DNA of 64,000 nt from Glaciimonas sp. CA11.2. Its GTDB lineage: Bacteria; Pseudomonadota; Gammaproteobacteria; Burkholderiales; Burkholderiaceae_D. The stretch covers positions 1,364,001 through 1,428,000 of the forward strand of contig NZ_JAVIWL010000001.1 in the NCBI RefSeq assembly GCF_034314045.1, in the 5' to 3' direction. Position 1 is the first letter of the stretch. Each line of letters opens with the position of its first letter. The notes beneath the pieces are model-generated. The model was not told where the DNA came from, did not search any database, and saw only the letters and a list, made by a program, of their open reading frames with translations. Made by a program: the position numbers and the translations under genes. Positions 51,069 through 64,000 of this stretch are shown here, piece after piece.

Positions 51069-51388
51069 TGGAGGGCTAAACAACGCAGTCGGTCGCCTCG
51101 TATTTTTTGAATTAAATGCGCAAAGGGCTTAAAGTATAAGAAGTGAATAAGTCTCTTTTACCCCGAATAGAGGACTCTGTAATCCTACTTTTACCATCGT
51201 CCTAGCCAAATACCCGCTCCGCATCAACCTACCGGCCCAACGGCATAAATGGGGCATTGCAGCGTCTTTCCACCTCCACGATACTTGACCACCAGCGGTC
51301 GGAAAACCAGAGAAGTTAGCCACAACTTCACAGCCCCACTTTTCTATTCCGGTACAGCGCAAGAAACACCGTTGGGTACGCACAAATA
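51069..51388. other. Spacer downstream of the transferase gene, no gene called
   Basis: About 320 bp between the transferase stop and the rpoC terminator. A minus-strand frame (51129-51398, 89 codons) lacks a start signal, overlaps the terminator and resembles no family I know. No terminator of its own is evident for the plus-strand gene other than the shared stem at 51389-51423. Confidence 0.5.
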
Positions 51389-51423
51389 AAAACGGCACCG
51401 AAGAATATCTTCGGTGCCGTTTT
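51389..51423. terminator. Bidirectional terminator behind rpoC
   Basis: ACGGCACCGAAGA pairs perfectly with TCTTCGGTGCCGT around ATA, with A and T runs outside. On the minus strand it ends the rpoBC transcript; on the plus strand it can end the transferase transcript. Confidence 0.93.
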
Positions 51424-51445
51424 CTATTGAAACGATGCTAACGAA

Positions 51446-55687
<4,242 letters not shown>

Positions 55688-55808
55688 GTATCACTCCAGG
55701 TTGGCGTGAAAAAACTAAATTCTTTTATTAGTACGGTGGGCTGTTTCTCTCATTATTCACAAATGAGGGGGCAACTTTCACCGACCTTTTAGCTGCTAGT
55801 TGAATCAG

Positions 55809-55870
55809 TTGTGGGACAGGGTCATTTGGCGCCTATTTTAGTAGTCAGCCGCATAAACCCTGTCCCACAA
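55809..55870. repeat. 14-bp perfect inverted repeat in the rpoB-rpoC spacer
   Basis: TTGTGGGACAGGGT (55809-55822) and its exact complement (55857-55870) are separated by 34 bp. As RNA it would be a GC-rich stem directly behind the rpoB stop (21 bp). No U tract follows on either strand. Mobile-element remnant, repetitive palindrome or processing site are possible. Confidence 0.6.
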
Positions 55871-55891
55871 TGGATCAAAATCGAAACCGCT

Positions 55892-58800
55892 TTAGTCGCG
55901 ATCGAGATCCATATCAATACCTAGCGAACGGATTTCTTTCAACAGCACGTTGAAAGATTCCGGCATACCGGCTTCGATAACATGGTCACCCTTGACCAGG
56001 TTTTCATAGACCTTAGTACGACCGTTCACGTCGTCTGATTTAACTGTCAGCATTTCTTGCAGTACATACGATGCGCCGTACGCTTCCAATGCCCACACTT
56101 CCATCTCACCGAAGCGCTGTCCACCGAATTGCGCTTTACCACCCAACGGTTGCTGAGTAACCAGCGAGTAAGGACCGGTGGAACGTGCATGCATCTTGTC
56201 GTCGACCAGATGGTGCAGTTTCAGGTAATGCATATAGCCAACGGTGACACTACGCTCAAACGCTTCACCAGTACGACCGTCATACATCGTGACCTGATTC
56301 TTCGATGGCGTCATGCCAAGTTGCTTAGCAACGGCATCTGGATAAGCCAGATTCAACATACGGTTGATTTCGGCTTCGTTTGCACCATCAAATACCGGCG
56401 TTGCGAAAGTCACACCTTTTTTCAGATTCGCGGCCAAACGCAATATCTCGTCGTCGCTCATGCTGTCCAGATCTTCAACTTTGCCCGATTCGTTATAAAT
56501 CGTGTTGAGGAACTGACGCAACTCGGCAATTGCAGTTTGCGCCTTCAGCATTTCGCCAATACGCAGACCCAGACCCTTTGCAGCCCAACCCAAATGGACT
56601 TCCAGAACCTGACCGATGTTCATCCTTGACGGAACGCCCAGCGGGTTCAATACGATGTCAGCTGGCGTACCATCGGCCATATGCGGCATGTCTTCGATAG
56701 GCAGAATGCGTGAAACCACACCCTTGTTACCATGACGACCCGCCATCTTGTCACCAGGTTGCAGACGACGCTTAACAGCCAGGTAAACCTTGACCATTTT
56801 TTGCACGCCAGGCTGCAACTCATCGCCTTGAGTCAGCTTCTTACGCTTTTCTTCGAATGCCAGATCAAACTGATGACGTTTCTCGGCGATCGATTCTTTG
56901 ATCGCTTCCAGCGCGATAGCAGTCGGATCGTCCGATGGACGGATATCAAACCAATGGTATTTATCCAGGTCAGCCAAGTATTCCTTGGTCAACTTGGCGC
57001 CTTTGGCCAATTTCTTAGGACCACCATTGACGACCTTGCCGATCAACATACGCTCTAGACGTTCAAAGGCATCGCCTTCAACAATCCGCAACTGATCGTT
57101 CAGGTCGAGACGATAGCGCTTCAGTTCGTCATCGATAATTTGCTGCGCACGTTTGTCGCGCACAATACCTTCGCGTGTAAATACTTGCACGTCGATAACG
57201 GTACCGACCATGCCCGATGGCACGCGCAACGAAGTATCTTTTACGTCTGACGCTTTTTCACCAAAAATCGCACGCAGCAGTTTTTCTTCTGGTGTTAGTT
57301 GCGTTTCACCTTTAGGTGTAACTTTACCAACCAATGTATCGCCAGCTTCAACTTCTGCACCGATATAAACAATCCCTGCTTCATCCAGACGCGCTAGCTG
57401 ATTTTCGGCCAGGTTCGAGATGTCACGCGTGATTTCTTCGGCGCCCAGCTTGGTATCACGTGCCACAACCGATAACTCTTCGATATGGATCGACGTGTAA
57501 CGATCATCAGCAACAACTTTTTCAGAGATCAGAATCGAATCTTCGAAGTTATAACCGTTCCATGGCATAAATGCCACGAGCATGTTTTGACCAAGAGCCA
57601 ACTCACCCAGGTCAGTCGATGCACCATCAGCGATAACGTCAAGCTTAGCAACGCGATCACCGACTTCAACGATAGGCCGCTGATTGATGTTGGTGTTTTG
57701 ATTCGAGCGGGTGTATTTGATCAGGTTGTAAATATCAACACCGACTTCACCAGCCAACGCTTCTTCATCATTGACCCGAATCACCACACGGCCAGCATCG
57801 ACGTAATCCACAATACCGCCGCGCAACGCTTGCACCGTAGTGCCAGAGTCAATCGCCACAGTACGTTCGATACCGGTACCAACCAGTGCCGTTTCCGGAC
57901 GCAAGCAAGGAACTGCCTGACGCTGCATGTTGGCGCCCATCAACGCACGGTTCGCATCATCGTGTTCCAGGAATGGAATCAACGAAGCCGCTACCGAAAC
58001 CACCTGACCGGTTGCCACGTCCATGTATTGAACACGTTCGGGCGATACCAGAATTGTTTCACCCGCTTCACGCGCCGAAACCAATTCATCCGACAACTTG
58101 CCCGATTTGTCGATGGTCGCATTCGCCTGAGCGATGATGTAACGACCTTCTTCAATCGCGGACAGGAAATCGACTTGTTCAGTGATTTTGCTGTCAACAA
58201 CCTTGCGGTATGGTGTTTCAAGGAAACCGTACTCATTCAAACGCGCATACAACGCCAAGGAGTTGATCAGTCCAATGTTTGGACCTTCCGGTGTCTCAAT
58301 CGGGCACACACGACCATAGTGAGTTGGATGCACGTCACGGACTTCAAAACCAGCACGTTCACGCGTCAAACCACCGGGTCCAAGTGCCGAAATACGGCGC
58401 TTGTGGGTGATTTCCGACAGCGGATTGGTTTGATCCATAAACTGCGACAATTGCGACGAGCCAAAGAACTCACGAATTGCGGCCGAAATCGGCTTGGAGT
58501 TGATCAGATCATGCGGCATCAAATTATCAGCTTCAGCTTGGCCCAAACGTTCCTTGACCGCGCGCTCAACCCGTACCAAACCAGCACGAAATTGATTTTC
58601 TGCCAATTCACCGACGCAACGCACACGACGATTACCTAAGTGATCGATGTCATCGACTTCGCCGCGACCATTGCGCAACTCAACCAAGATCTTAATGACA
58701 GCTAACACGTCTTCGTTCGACAGCGTCATCGCACCGGTCAACTCATCACGACCAATACGACGATTGAACTTCATACGACCAACAGCCGACAGATCATAAC

Positions 58801-59998
58801 GATCTTCGTTGTAGAACAGCCCGTTGAACAACGCTTCAACTGAATCTTCAGTTGGCGGCTCACCAGGACGCATCATGCGATAGATAGCAACTTTAGCCGC
58901 CATCTGATCGTTAGTGTCGTCGCTACGCAGCGTTTGCGATATGTATCCACCTTGGTCCAGATCATTGGTGTACAACGTCTGGATAGCAGCAATATCAGCT
59001 TCGCGTAACTTGGCCAGCAACTCTTCAGTCAACTCGTCGTTCGCGTTAGCAACTACTTCGCCGGTATCTTCATCGATGATGTTGCGCGCCAAAACGCGGC
59101 CCAACAAATAATCTTCTGGAACCGAGATATTCTTAATACCAGCAGCTTCGATGTCGCGAACATGCTTCGAATTGATACGCTTGTCTTTGGCGACCAATGC
59201 GTTGCCAGCTTTATCAACGATATCGAAACGCGCAACTTCACCACGCAAGCGCTCAGCAACGAACTCCATCTCTGCGCCTTCATTGCGCAATGCGAAATTG
59301 TCGAATACAAAGAAGTTAGCCAGAATCTGCTCGACCGACATACCAATTGCTTTTAGCAGGATCGTGACAGGCATCTTACGACGACGGTCGACACGGAAGA
59401 ACAAGATGTCTTTAGGATCGAATTCGAAGTCAAGCCATGAACCACGGTAAGGAATGATACGGGCCGAGAATAACAACTTACCGGACGAGTGCGTTTTGCC
59501 GCGGTCATGTTCAAAGAACACACCAGGCGAACGATGCAACTGCGACACGATGACACGTTCAGTACCATTAATCACAAACGAGCCAGTAGTTGTCATCAAA
59601 GGCAATTCGCCCATGTAAACTTCTTGCTCTTTCATTTCTTTAACAACCGGTTTAGTTGGAGATTCTTTATCAAGAATAACCAATCGCACCTTGGCACGCA
59701 GAGGCGACGCGAACGTCAATCCACGTTGTTGACATTCCTTGACATCGAACGGTGGATCACCGAGGACGTACGACAGGAATTCGAGACGCGCAAATCCATT
59801 GTGCGAAACGATAGGAAAAATGGACGAGAAGGCAGATTGCAAGCCCTCGTTTTTGCGTTGAGACGGTACTTTGTCTTGCTGCAAAAAGCCCAGATACGAC
59901 TCGAGCTGGGTCGCCAGCAGGAACGGAACTTGATGAACATTCGCACGTTTCGCAAAAGATTTGCGAATGCGTTTTTTCTCAGTAAATGAGTAATGCAT
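55892..59998 (-). CDS. rpoB: RNA polymerase beta subunit
   Basis: The ATG at 59998 gives a 1368-aa protein starting [18 protein letters not shown], with GGAG at good spacing; the longer frame to 60076 is rejected. The rifampicin region reads [20 protein letters not shown] then [10 protein letters not shown], the wild-type, drug-sensitive form. The C-terminal [13 protein letters not shown] segment is conserved. It follows rplL behind a composite hairpin. Confidence 0.98.
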   Translation of the reverse strand: MHYSFTEKKRIRKSFAKRANVHQVPFLLATQLESYLGFLQQDKVPSQRKNEGLQSAFSSIFPIVSHNGFARLEFLSYVLGDPPFDVKECQQRGLTFASPLRAKVRLVILDKESPTKPVVKEMKEQEVYMGELPLMTTTGSFVINGTERVIVSQLHRSPGVFFEHDRGKTHSSGKLLFSARIIPYRGSWLDFEFDPKDILFFRVDRRRKMPVTILLKAIGMSVEQILANFFVFDNFALRNEGAEMEFVAERLRGEVARFDIVDKAGNALVAKDKRINSKHVRDIEAAGIKNISVPEDYLLGRVLARNIIDEDTGEVVANANDELTEELLAKLREADIAAIQTLYTNDLDQGGYISQTLRSDDTNDQMAAKVAIYRMMRPGEPPTEDSVEALFNGLFYNEDRYDLSAVGRMKFNRRIGRDELTGAMTLSNEDVLAVIKILVELRNGRGEVDDIDHLGNRRVRCVGELAENQFRAGLVRVERAVKERLGQAEADNLMPHDLINSKPISAAIREFFGSSQLSQFMDQTNPLSEITHKRRISALGPGGLTRERAGFEVRDVHPTHYGRVCPIETPEGPNIGLINSLALYARLNEYGFLETPYRKVVDSKITEQVDFLSAIEEGRYIIAQANATIDKSGKLSDELVSAREAGETILVSPERVQYMDVATGQVVSVAASLIPFLEHDDANRALMGANMQRQAVPCLRPETALVGTGIERTVAIDSGTTVQALRGGIVDYVDAGRVVIRVNDEEALAGEVGVDIYNLIKYTRSNQNTNINQRPIVEVGDRVAKLDVIADGASTDLGELALGQNMLVAFMPWNGYNFEDSILISEKVVADDRYTSIHIEELSVVARDTKLGAEEITRDISNLAENQLARLDEAGIVYIGAEVEAGDTLVGKVTPKGETQLTPEEKLLRAIFGEKASDVKDTSLRVPSGMVGTVIDVQVFTREGIVRDKRAQQIIDDELKRYRLDLNDQLRIVEGDAFERLERMLIGKVVNGGPKKLAKGAKLTKEYLADLDKYHWFDIRPSDDPTAIALEAIKESIAEKRHQFDLAFEEKRKKLTQGDELQPGVQKMVKVYLAVKRRLQPGDKMAGRHGNKGVVSRILPIEDMPHMADGTPADIVLNPLGVPSRMNIGQVLEVHLGWAAKGLGLRIGEMLKAQTAIAELRQFLNTIYNESGKVEDLDSMSDDEILRLAANLKKGVTFATPVFDGANEAEINRMLNLAYPDAVAKQLGMTPSKNQVTMYDGRTGEAFERSVTVGYMHYLKLHHLVDDKMHARSTGPYSLVTQQPLGGKAQFGGQRFGEMEVWALEAYGASYVLQEMLTVKSDDVNGRTKVYENLVKGDHVIEAGMPESFNVLLKEIRSLGIDMDLDRD

Positions 59999-60236
59999 GG
60001 ACACTCCGTGAGTGACAGGAAGGATAGAGAATTCAGGATTCGATAAGTTAGATAGATATATCTCCCGGCTAACCAAATTGATTAACCGTTAAGACAAACT
60101 ATAAAACCCAACAGCTACGAAACCTCAAGTCTCAGCCCTTCGAGCTTGGCTGCAAAAAGAACGCTATAAACCGGTCAAGAGCTAACCTGGTTCAACGAGT
60201 AAAACTTATAACAACAATAAAATTGAAAACGACAAA

Positions 60237-60308
60237 GGAGCCAAAGCCGAACCCCCACTTTCGGGGGATTCTGCACTTTGACTCCTGCACCTCCTTGACG
60301 GAGGCGCA
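60237..60308 (-). promoter_or_regulatory. Hairpins in the rplL-rpoB spacer
   Basis: On the minus strand, first a CCTCC/GGAGG stem (60286-60308), then a composite stem. GGAGTCAAAG pairs with CTTTGGCTCC (outer, one G-U pair, 60237-60246 with 60276-60285) around CCCCC/GGGGG (60252-60256 with 60263-60267). A T-rich stretch follows. The site matches where E. coli has its partial terminator and RNase III site, so the same role is inferred. Confidence 0.65.
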
Positions 60309-60322
60309 CTGTGAAATCAGAA

Positions 60323-60697
60323 TTACTTGATTTCCGCTTTCGCGCCAGCTTCAACCAATTTCTTCTGCGCGGCTTCAGCATCTGCTTTAGAGACAGCTTC
60401 TTTAACTGGCTTCGGTGCGCCGTCAACCAGGTCTTTAGCTTCTTTCAAGCCCAGACCAGTGATTTCACGAACTGCCTTAATTACGCCAACTTTGTTCGCG
60501 CCGAATTCAGTCAGGATAACTGTGAATTCAGTTTGCTCTTCAGCAGCAGCAGCGCCACCGCCAGCAGCGCCGCCAGCAACAGCAACAGCTGCAGCCGAAA
60601 CGCCAAACTTCTCTTCGAATGCCTTAACCAGGTCATTCAATTCCAAAACGGTCAGGGCGCCAACTGCGTCCAGGATTGCGTCTTTGTCAAGTGCCAT
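60323..60697 (-). CDS. rplL: 50S ribosomal protein L7/L12
   Basis: Stalk protein that recruits translational GTPases. The 124-aa product has the N-terminal dimer domain, an Ala/Gly hinge (about 36-52) and the C-terminal domain with [20 protein letters not shown]. It follows rplJ by 84 bp. Confidence 0.98.
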   Translation of the reverse strand: MALDKDAILDAVGALTVLELNDLVKAFEEKFGVSAAAVAVAGGAAGGGAAAAEEQTEFTVILTEFGANKVGVIKAVREITGLGLKEAKDLVDGAPKPVKEAVSKADAEAAQKKLVEAGAKAEIK

Positions 60698-60781
60698 GTG
60701 AAACTCCTAAATTTATTTGATAACAACATCTAATTAGTACTAACGCTGAAAAAAGCGTCGAAATGCACCTTAACTATGAAA

Positions 60782-61318
60782 TTAAGCGGCTACTTCTTCG
60801 ACTGCAACTTCGCCGGCAACAACGCCAGCGTCGGCTTCTTTTTTCGCTGCCAAAGCAGCCAAACCACGCACAAATCCGGATATCGGAGCTTGCATCATGC
60901 CCACAACCTGGGCCAGCAGAACTTCACGACTTGGGATATTTGCCAACGCTACGACAGCCGCTTTATCAAGCGATTTGCCAGCGAAGTTACCCGCTTTGAG
61001 GACCAGTTTGTCGTTGGTTTTTGCAAAGTCAGCAAGGACTTTAGCAGCAGCAACGGCATCAACCGAGATCGAATAGATCAACGGACCGGTCATTTCGTTT
61101 GCGAGTTCAGCAAAAGCGGTACCTTCAACGGCACGACGTGCTAATGTATTTTTCAATACACGCAAGTACACCCCTTGGGTACGCGCATTGGCGCGCAGTT
61201 GCGTCAAGTGACTAACCTGGATGCCACGGTATTCGGCCAAGACGATAGTCTGCGCAGCTTTCACTTTTGCAGAAACTTCGGCTACAACGGCCTTTTTGTC
61301 ATTCAGATTGAGACTCAA
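60782..61318 (-). CDS. rplJ: 50S ribosomal protein L10
   Basis: Base of the L12 stalk and repressor of its own mRNA. I take TTG at 61318 (178 aa), which gives the usual [14 protein letters not shown] start. GGAGG at 61325-61329 is 6 nt upstream; the TTG at 61324 is too close to it. No ATG is available. A long structured leader precedes it. Confidence 0.95.
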   Translation of the reverse strand: MSLNLNDKKAVVAEVSAKVKAAQTIVLAEYRGIQVSHLTQLRANARTQGVYLRVLKNTLARRAVEGTAFAELANEMTGPLIYSISVDAVAAAKVLADFAKTNDKLVLKAGNFAGKSLDKAAVVALANIPSREVLLAQVVGMMQAPISGFVRGLAALAAKKEADAGVVAGEVAVEEVAA

Positions 61319-61677
61319 GATCAACCTCCATAAATGATGCTCAGTAACAACATAGCCGCAAGTGGCTACTCACCTCACATCGGTTCGAACACGGCGTCCG
61401 AAGTTAGGAGTTCAGTACCAGGGCGCTATAAATAACGCAGCAGTGTTGAGACTACAAAACTTGTTCGGGTGCACCATCTGCGCTGGGGTCCAGACAACTT
61501 AACATCATCTGACATTTTAACTTTGTGCATAAACCTGCATGCACGCCGCCCAACGGTCTTTGATTGTCTAAACCGCCATCATCGTTGACGATGACGATCT
61601 AGCCCAAAGATTTGCCTTAATCACCAGCGCTAGTACAAGTTGTACCTTCGCGGCGCCATAAGGACTTGATTCAGTAA
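61319..61677 (-). promoter_or_regulatory. L10-type leader upstream of rplJ
   Basis: A 359-bp rplA-rplJ spacer. On the minus strand it contains CATCGTCAACGATG-type pairing (61580-61593), ACCGTTGGGCGGC (near 61547-61559), which resembles the conserved part of known L10 leaders, and a TAGCC/GGCTA hairpin (61353-61368) before the Shine-Dalgarno sequence. Autogenous control by L10/L12 is known for this position; the match here is by eye. Confidence 0.6.
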
Positions 61678-62373
61678 TTAAGCAACCAAGCTTGCTTGCT
61701 CAACGCGGATACCAGCACCCATCGTTGAAGACAGCGAAACCTTGCGCAGGTAAACACCTTTGCTGGTTGTTGGCTTAGCTTTAGCTAATGCATCGATCAG
61801 TGCCAACAGGTTCGATTTCAGATCAGCATCGCTGAACGATTTACGACCGATTGTTGCGTGAATGATACCGCCTTTGTCGGTACGGTATTGCACTTGACCA
61901 GCTTTCGCATTTTTAACTGCAGTAGCAACGTCAGGAGTAACAGTACCGACTTTTGGGTTAGGCATCAGGCCACGTGGCCCTAGGATTTGACCCAGAGTAC
62001 CAACGATACGCATTGTGTCTGGCGAAGCGATAACGATATCGAAAGGCATGTTACCGGCTTTAATTTGCTCAGCCAGGTCTTCCATACCAACAATATCTGC
62101 ACCCGCTGCTTTAGCTTGTTCAGCTTTTTCGCCTGAGGCAAAAACAGCAACACGAACACTCTTGCCTGTACCAGCTGGTAATACGACGGAGCCACGGACA
62201 ACTTGATCCGATTTCTTTGCATCAACGCCCAATTGGACGGAGACATCGATTGACTCATTGAATTTAGCAGTTGCGCATTCTTTGATCAAAACAATGGCGT
62301 TATCGAATGGATAAGCCTTGGTGCTGTCAATTTTTGCTTTGATTGCTTTTACGCGTTTAGTTAACTTAGCCAT
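61678..62373 (-). CDS. rplA: 50S ribosomal protein L1
   Basis: L1-stalk protein that moves deacylated tRNA and represses the L11 operon. The 231-aa product has [21 protein letters not shown] and [16 protein letters not shown], both conserved. Its ATG overlaps the rplK stop by one base (TAATG). Confidence 0.98.
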   Translation of the reverse strand: MAKLTKRVKAIKAKIDSTKAYPFDNAIVLIKECATAKFNESIDVSVQLGVDAKKSDQVVRGSVVLPAGTGKSVRVAVFASGEKAEQAKAAGADIVGMEDLAEQIKAGNMPFDIVIASPDTMRIVGTLGQILGPRGLMPNPKVGTVTPDVATAVKNAKAGQVQYRTDKGGIIHATIGRKSFSDADLKSNLLALIDALAKAKPTTSKGVYLRKVSLSSTMGAGIRVEQASLVA

Positions 62374-62804
62374 TACAGACCCTCTACCGTGATGCCCATC
62401 GAACGAGCGGAACCGGCGATAGTACGCACGGCAGCTTCCAGATCAGCACCAGTGAGGTCGGGCTTCTTCTGAGTAGCGATATCTTCTGCTTGTTGACGAG
62501 TAATCGAGCCGACCTTATCGGTATGCGGCTTAGCCGAACCCTTAGTGATACCAGCTGCTTTTTTGATCAAAATAGTTGCAGGAGGCGTCTTCATGATGAA
62601 CGTGAAGGACTTATCCGCAAATGCTGTGATCACAACTGGAATTGGCAGACCTGGCTCAACACCTTGAGTCTGGGCGTTAAACGCTTTGCAGAACTCCATA
62701 ATGTTAAGACCGCGCTGACCCAGTGCTGGACCGATCGGAGGGGACGGGTTTGCTTTACCAGCTGGAACTTGCAGCTTGATAAAACCAATAATTTTCTTTG
62801 CCAT
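62373..62804 (-). CDS. rplK: 50S ribosomal protein L11
   Basis: GTPase-centre protein, target region for thiostrepton and the stringent response. The 143-aa product shows [21 protein letters not shown] and the C-terminal [12 protein letters not shown]. Confidence 0.98.
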   Translation of the reverse strand: MAKKIIGFIKLQVPAGKANPSPPIGPALGQRGLNIMEFCKAFNAQTQGVEPGLPIPVVITAFADKSFTFIMKTPPATILIKKAAGITKGSAKPHTDKVGSITRQQAEDIATQKKPDLTGADLEAAVRTIAGSARSMGITVEGL

Positions 62805-63025
62805 GATGGCTCCTACGTTGGTTGAGTGTTAGCGCCTTTTCGCTCAGTTGCCTGACCTAATTGGGCTCCTCTCTTACTAATAACAGCGAATTGACAAGTT
62901 CTTCGAACTTACTGCGCTTCGCTGGGCGCATCCTAAAATTTCTCTAATACTCACTTCTGTATTACTAATTCTTTGCTTCCGAGCCCTGCATTCCTTGCGA
63001 CGATTAACAACATTCGACTCAAAAA

Positions 63026-63631
63026 TTAAACTTTTTCGACCTGCCCAAATTCCAGCTCGACCGGTGTGGCACGACCAAAAATGGTGACCGTCACGCGCAC
63101 GCGCGATTTTTCGTAGTTCACTTCTTCAACGTTACCGTTGAAATCTGTAAACGGACCATCTTTAATACGCACTAACTCGCCGACTTCATACAATACCTTT
63201 GGACGCGGCTTCTCGACACCATCTTGCATTTGCTGCATGATTTTGTCGACTTCGTGCTGTGGAATTGGAGTCGGCTTGTTTGACTTGCCACCAATAAAAC
63301 CGGTAACTTTATTCGTATTCTTGACCAAATGCCATGTTTCGTCAGTCATTTCCATTTCAACCAGAACATAGCCAGGAAAGAAGCGACGCTCGGTGACAGA
63401 TTTTTGACCGTTCTTGACTTCAATTACTTCTTCAGTTGGCACCAAAATCTGGCCAAACTGATCTTGCATACCGGCACGTTCAGCACGCTCGGTGAGCGCA
63501 CGCATGACGCTTTTTTCCATACCAGAATAGGCGTGCACAACATACCAGCGCTTCTTGCCCATAGGCGCAGACGCCGGTGTCGTTACATCGACCGGCGTTG
63601 CTTGTGCGTCGTCTTGTGTGCTTTCGCTCAT
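63026..63631 (-). CDS. nusG: Transcription antitermination factor NusG
   Basis: Binds RNA polymerase and Rho or S10. The ATG at 63631 (201 aa) is 2 bp after the secE stop; a four-codon longer frame overlaps secE. An N-terminal extension of about 25 Thr/Ala-rich residues precedes the core [25 protein letters not shown] and the KOW domain ([18 protein letters not shown]) are present. Confidence 0.97.
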   Translation of the reverse strand: MSESTQDDAQATPVDVTTPASAPMGKKRWYVVHAYSGMEKSVMRALTERAERAGMQDQFGQILVPTEEVIEVKNGQKSVTERRFFPGYVLVEMEMTDETWHLVKNTNKVTGFIGGKSNKPTPIPQHEVDKIMQQMQDGVEKPRPKVLYEVGELVRIKDGPFTDFNGNVEEVNYEKSRVRVTVTIFGRATPVELEFGQVEKV

Positions 63632-63633
63632 TA

Positions 63634-64000
63634 TTATTTCCAACCCAGAATCACGTCGTACAACAAAACCTCGAGGAGCTTATCGGTGCCCCATAGGAAA
63701 ATTGCCATCACCAGAACAAAGACAAATACGATTGCAGTAATTTGCATCGCTTCTTTGCGGGTAGGCCAGACCACCTTTTTAGTTTCGCGTATAGCTTCTT
63801 TCGCGAAACTCAGAAAACCACGACCTTGCGTCGAGGTCCATGCCAAGGCAATCGCCACAAGCAAACCGGCGACCAAAACGCTTGCACGTACCAAGCTTGG
63901 CTTGTCCGACAAAAAATAAAAGCCGACTATGCCGGCAACGACAGCTAATACTGCCAATACTACTTTGAGCTTGTCGCCGGATGGGCTGACTGTTTGCACA
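63634..64000 (-). CDS. secE: Preprotein translocase subunit SecE (5' end outside window)
   Basis: Small Sec translocon subunit. The visible 121 codons hold two N-terminal hydrophobic helices, the amphipathic [14 protein letters not shown] hinge that marks SecE, and the third helix. The frame is still open at the window edge, and its first codon (GTG, Val in VQTVS) is more likely internal than the start, so the gene is treated as partial. It is followed immediately by nusG. Confidence 0.95.
   Translation of the reverse strand, partial: VQTVSPSGDKLKVVLAVLAVVAGIVGFYFLSDKPSLVRASVLVAGLLVAIALAWTSTQGRGFLSFAKEAIRETKKVVWPTRKEAMQITAIVFVFVLVMAIFLWGTDKLLEVLLYDVILGWK

Noticed and set aside
51129..51398. 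89-codon minus-strand frame behind rpoC
   Set aside because: It has no ribosome binding site, overlaps the terminator stem and matches nothing I recognise. A decayed gene cannot be excluded.
57485..58639. 384-codon plus-strand frame opposite rpoB
   Set aside because: Same type of shadow. The codon constraint of rpoB keeps this frame open; no start signal or family match.

Overview
The window is a core chromosomal segment of a betaproteobacterium. It is most likely a member of the Oxalobacteraceae (Burkholderiales): the type IV pilus, System II cytochrome c, MsrPQ, Mg-type HemB and ribosomal protein genes all look like that group, and base composition is moderate by eye. Genus is not resolved; Glaciimonas, Collimonas, Undibacterium and Herminiimonas are all plausible. 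Genus and family are inferences from protein character only.

Left part (1-26.5 kb). The minus-strand pilMNOPQ operon builds the type IV pilus alignment complex and secretin. It is divergent from mrcA (PBP1a). cyaY faces mrcA convergently, and lptM-lysA lie on the plus strand behind a shared terminator. Minus-strand genes then carry msrP/msrQ (periplasmic methionine sulfoxide repair), a resB-ccsA-HAD phosphatase cluster and a cytochrome c4. Next come plus-strand engB, hemB and corA, then minus-strand 1-Cys peroxiredoxin, a cluster of a NodIJ-type ABC exporter followed by cutA and dsbD. Periplasmic redox and heme or cytochrome functions are over-represented here (msrPQ, resB/ccsA, cytochrome c4, dsbD, hemB).

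Middle and right part (26.7-64 kb). One nearly continuous minus-strand array holds the translation and transcription genes in transcription order: secE-nusG, rplKAJL-rpoBC, rpsL-rpsG-fusA-tuf, the S10 operon (rpsJ to rpsQ), the spc operon (rplN to rpmJ) and the alpha operon (rpsM to rplQ). Several spacers in this array hold strong hairpins or long inverted repeats, some with terminator-like U tracts. They are candidate attenuators or processing sites.

Between rpoC and rpsL, on the opposite strand, sits a phosphoethanolamine-transferase-type gene split by a complete IS21-family element. The element is 2630 bp with a 5-bp target duplication, and istA and istB are both open. Removing the element and one duplication copy restores one continuous reading frame, so the disruption looks recent.

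The strongest non-coding candidates are a structured, terminator-ended RNA antisense to the engB-hemB spacer, a 144-bp element with 13-bp terminal inverted repeats between mrcA and cyaY, and a fold with competing hairpins between rpsQ and rplN. I saw no tRNA, rRNA, CRISPR array, prophage or clear defence system, and found no obviously new multi-gene system.
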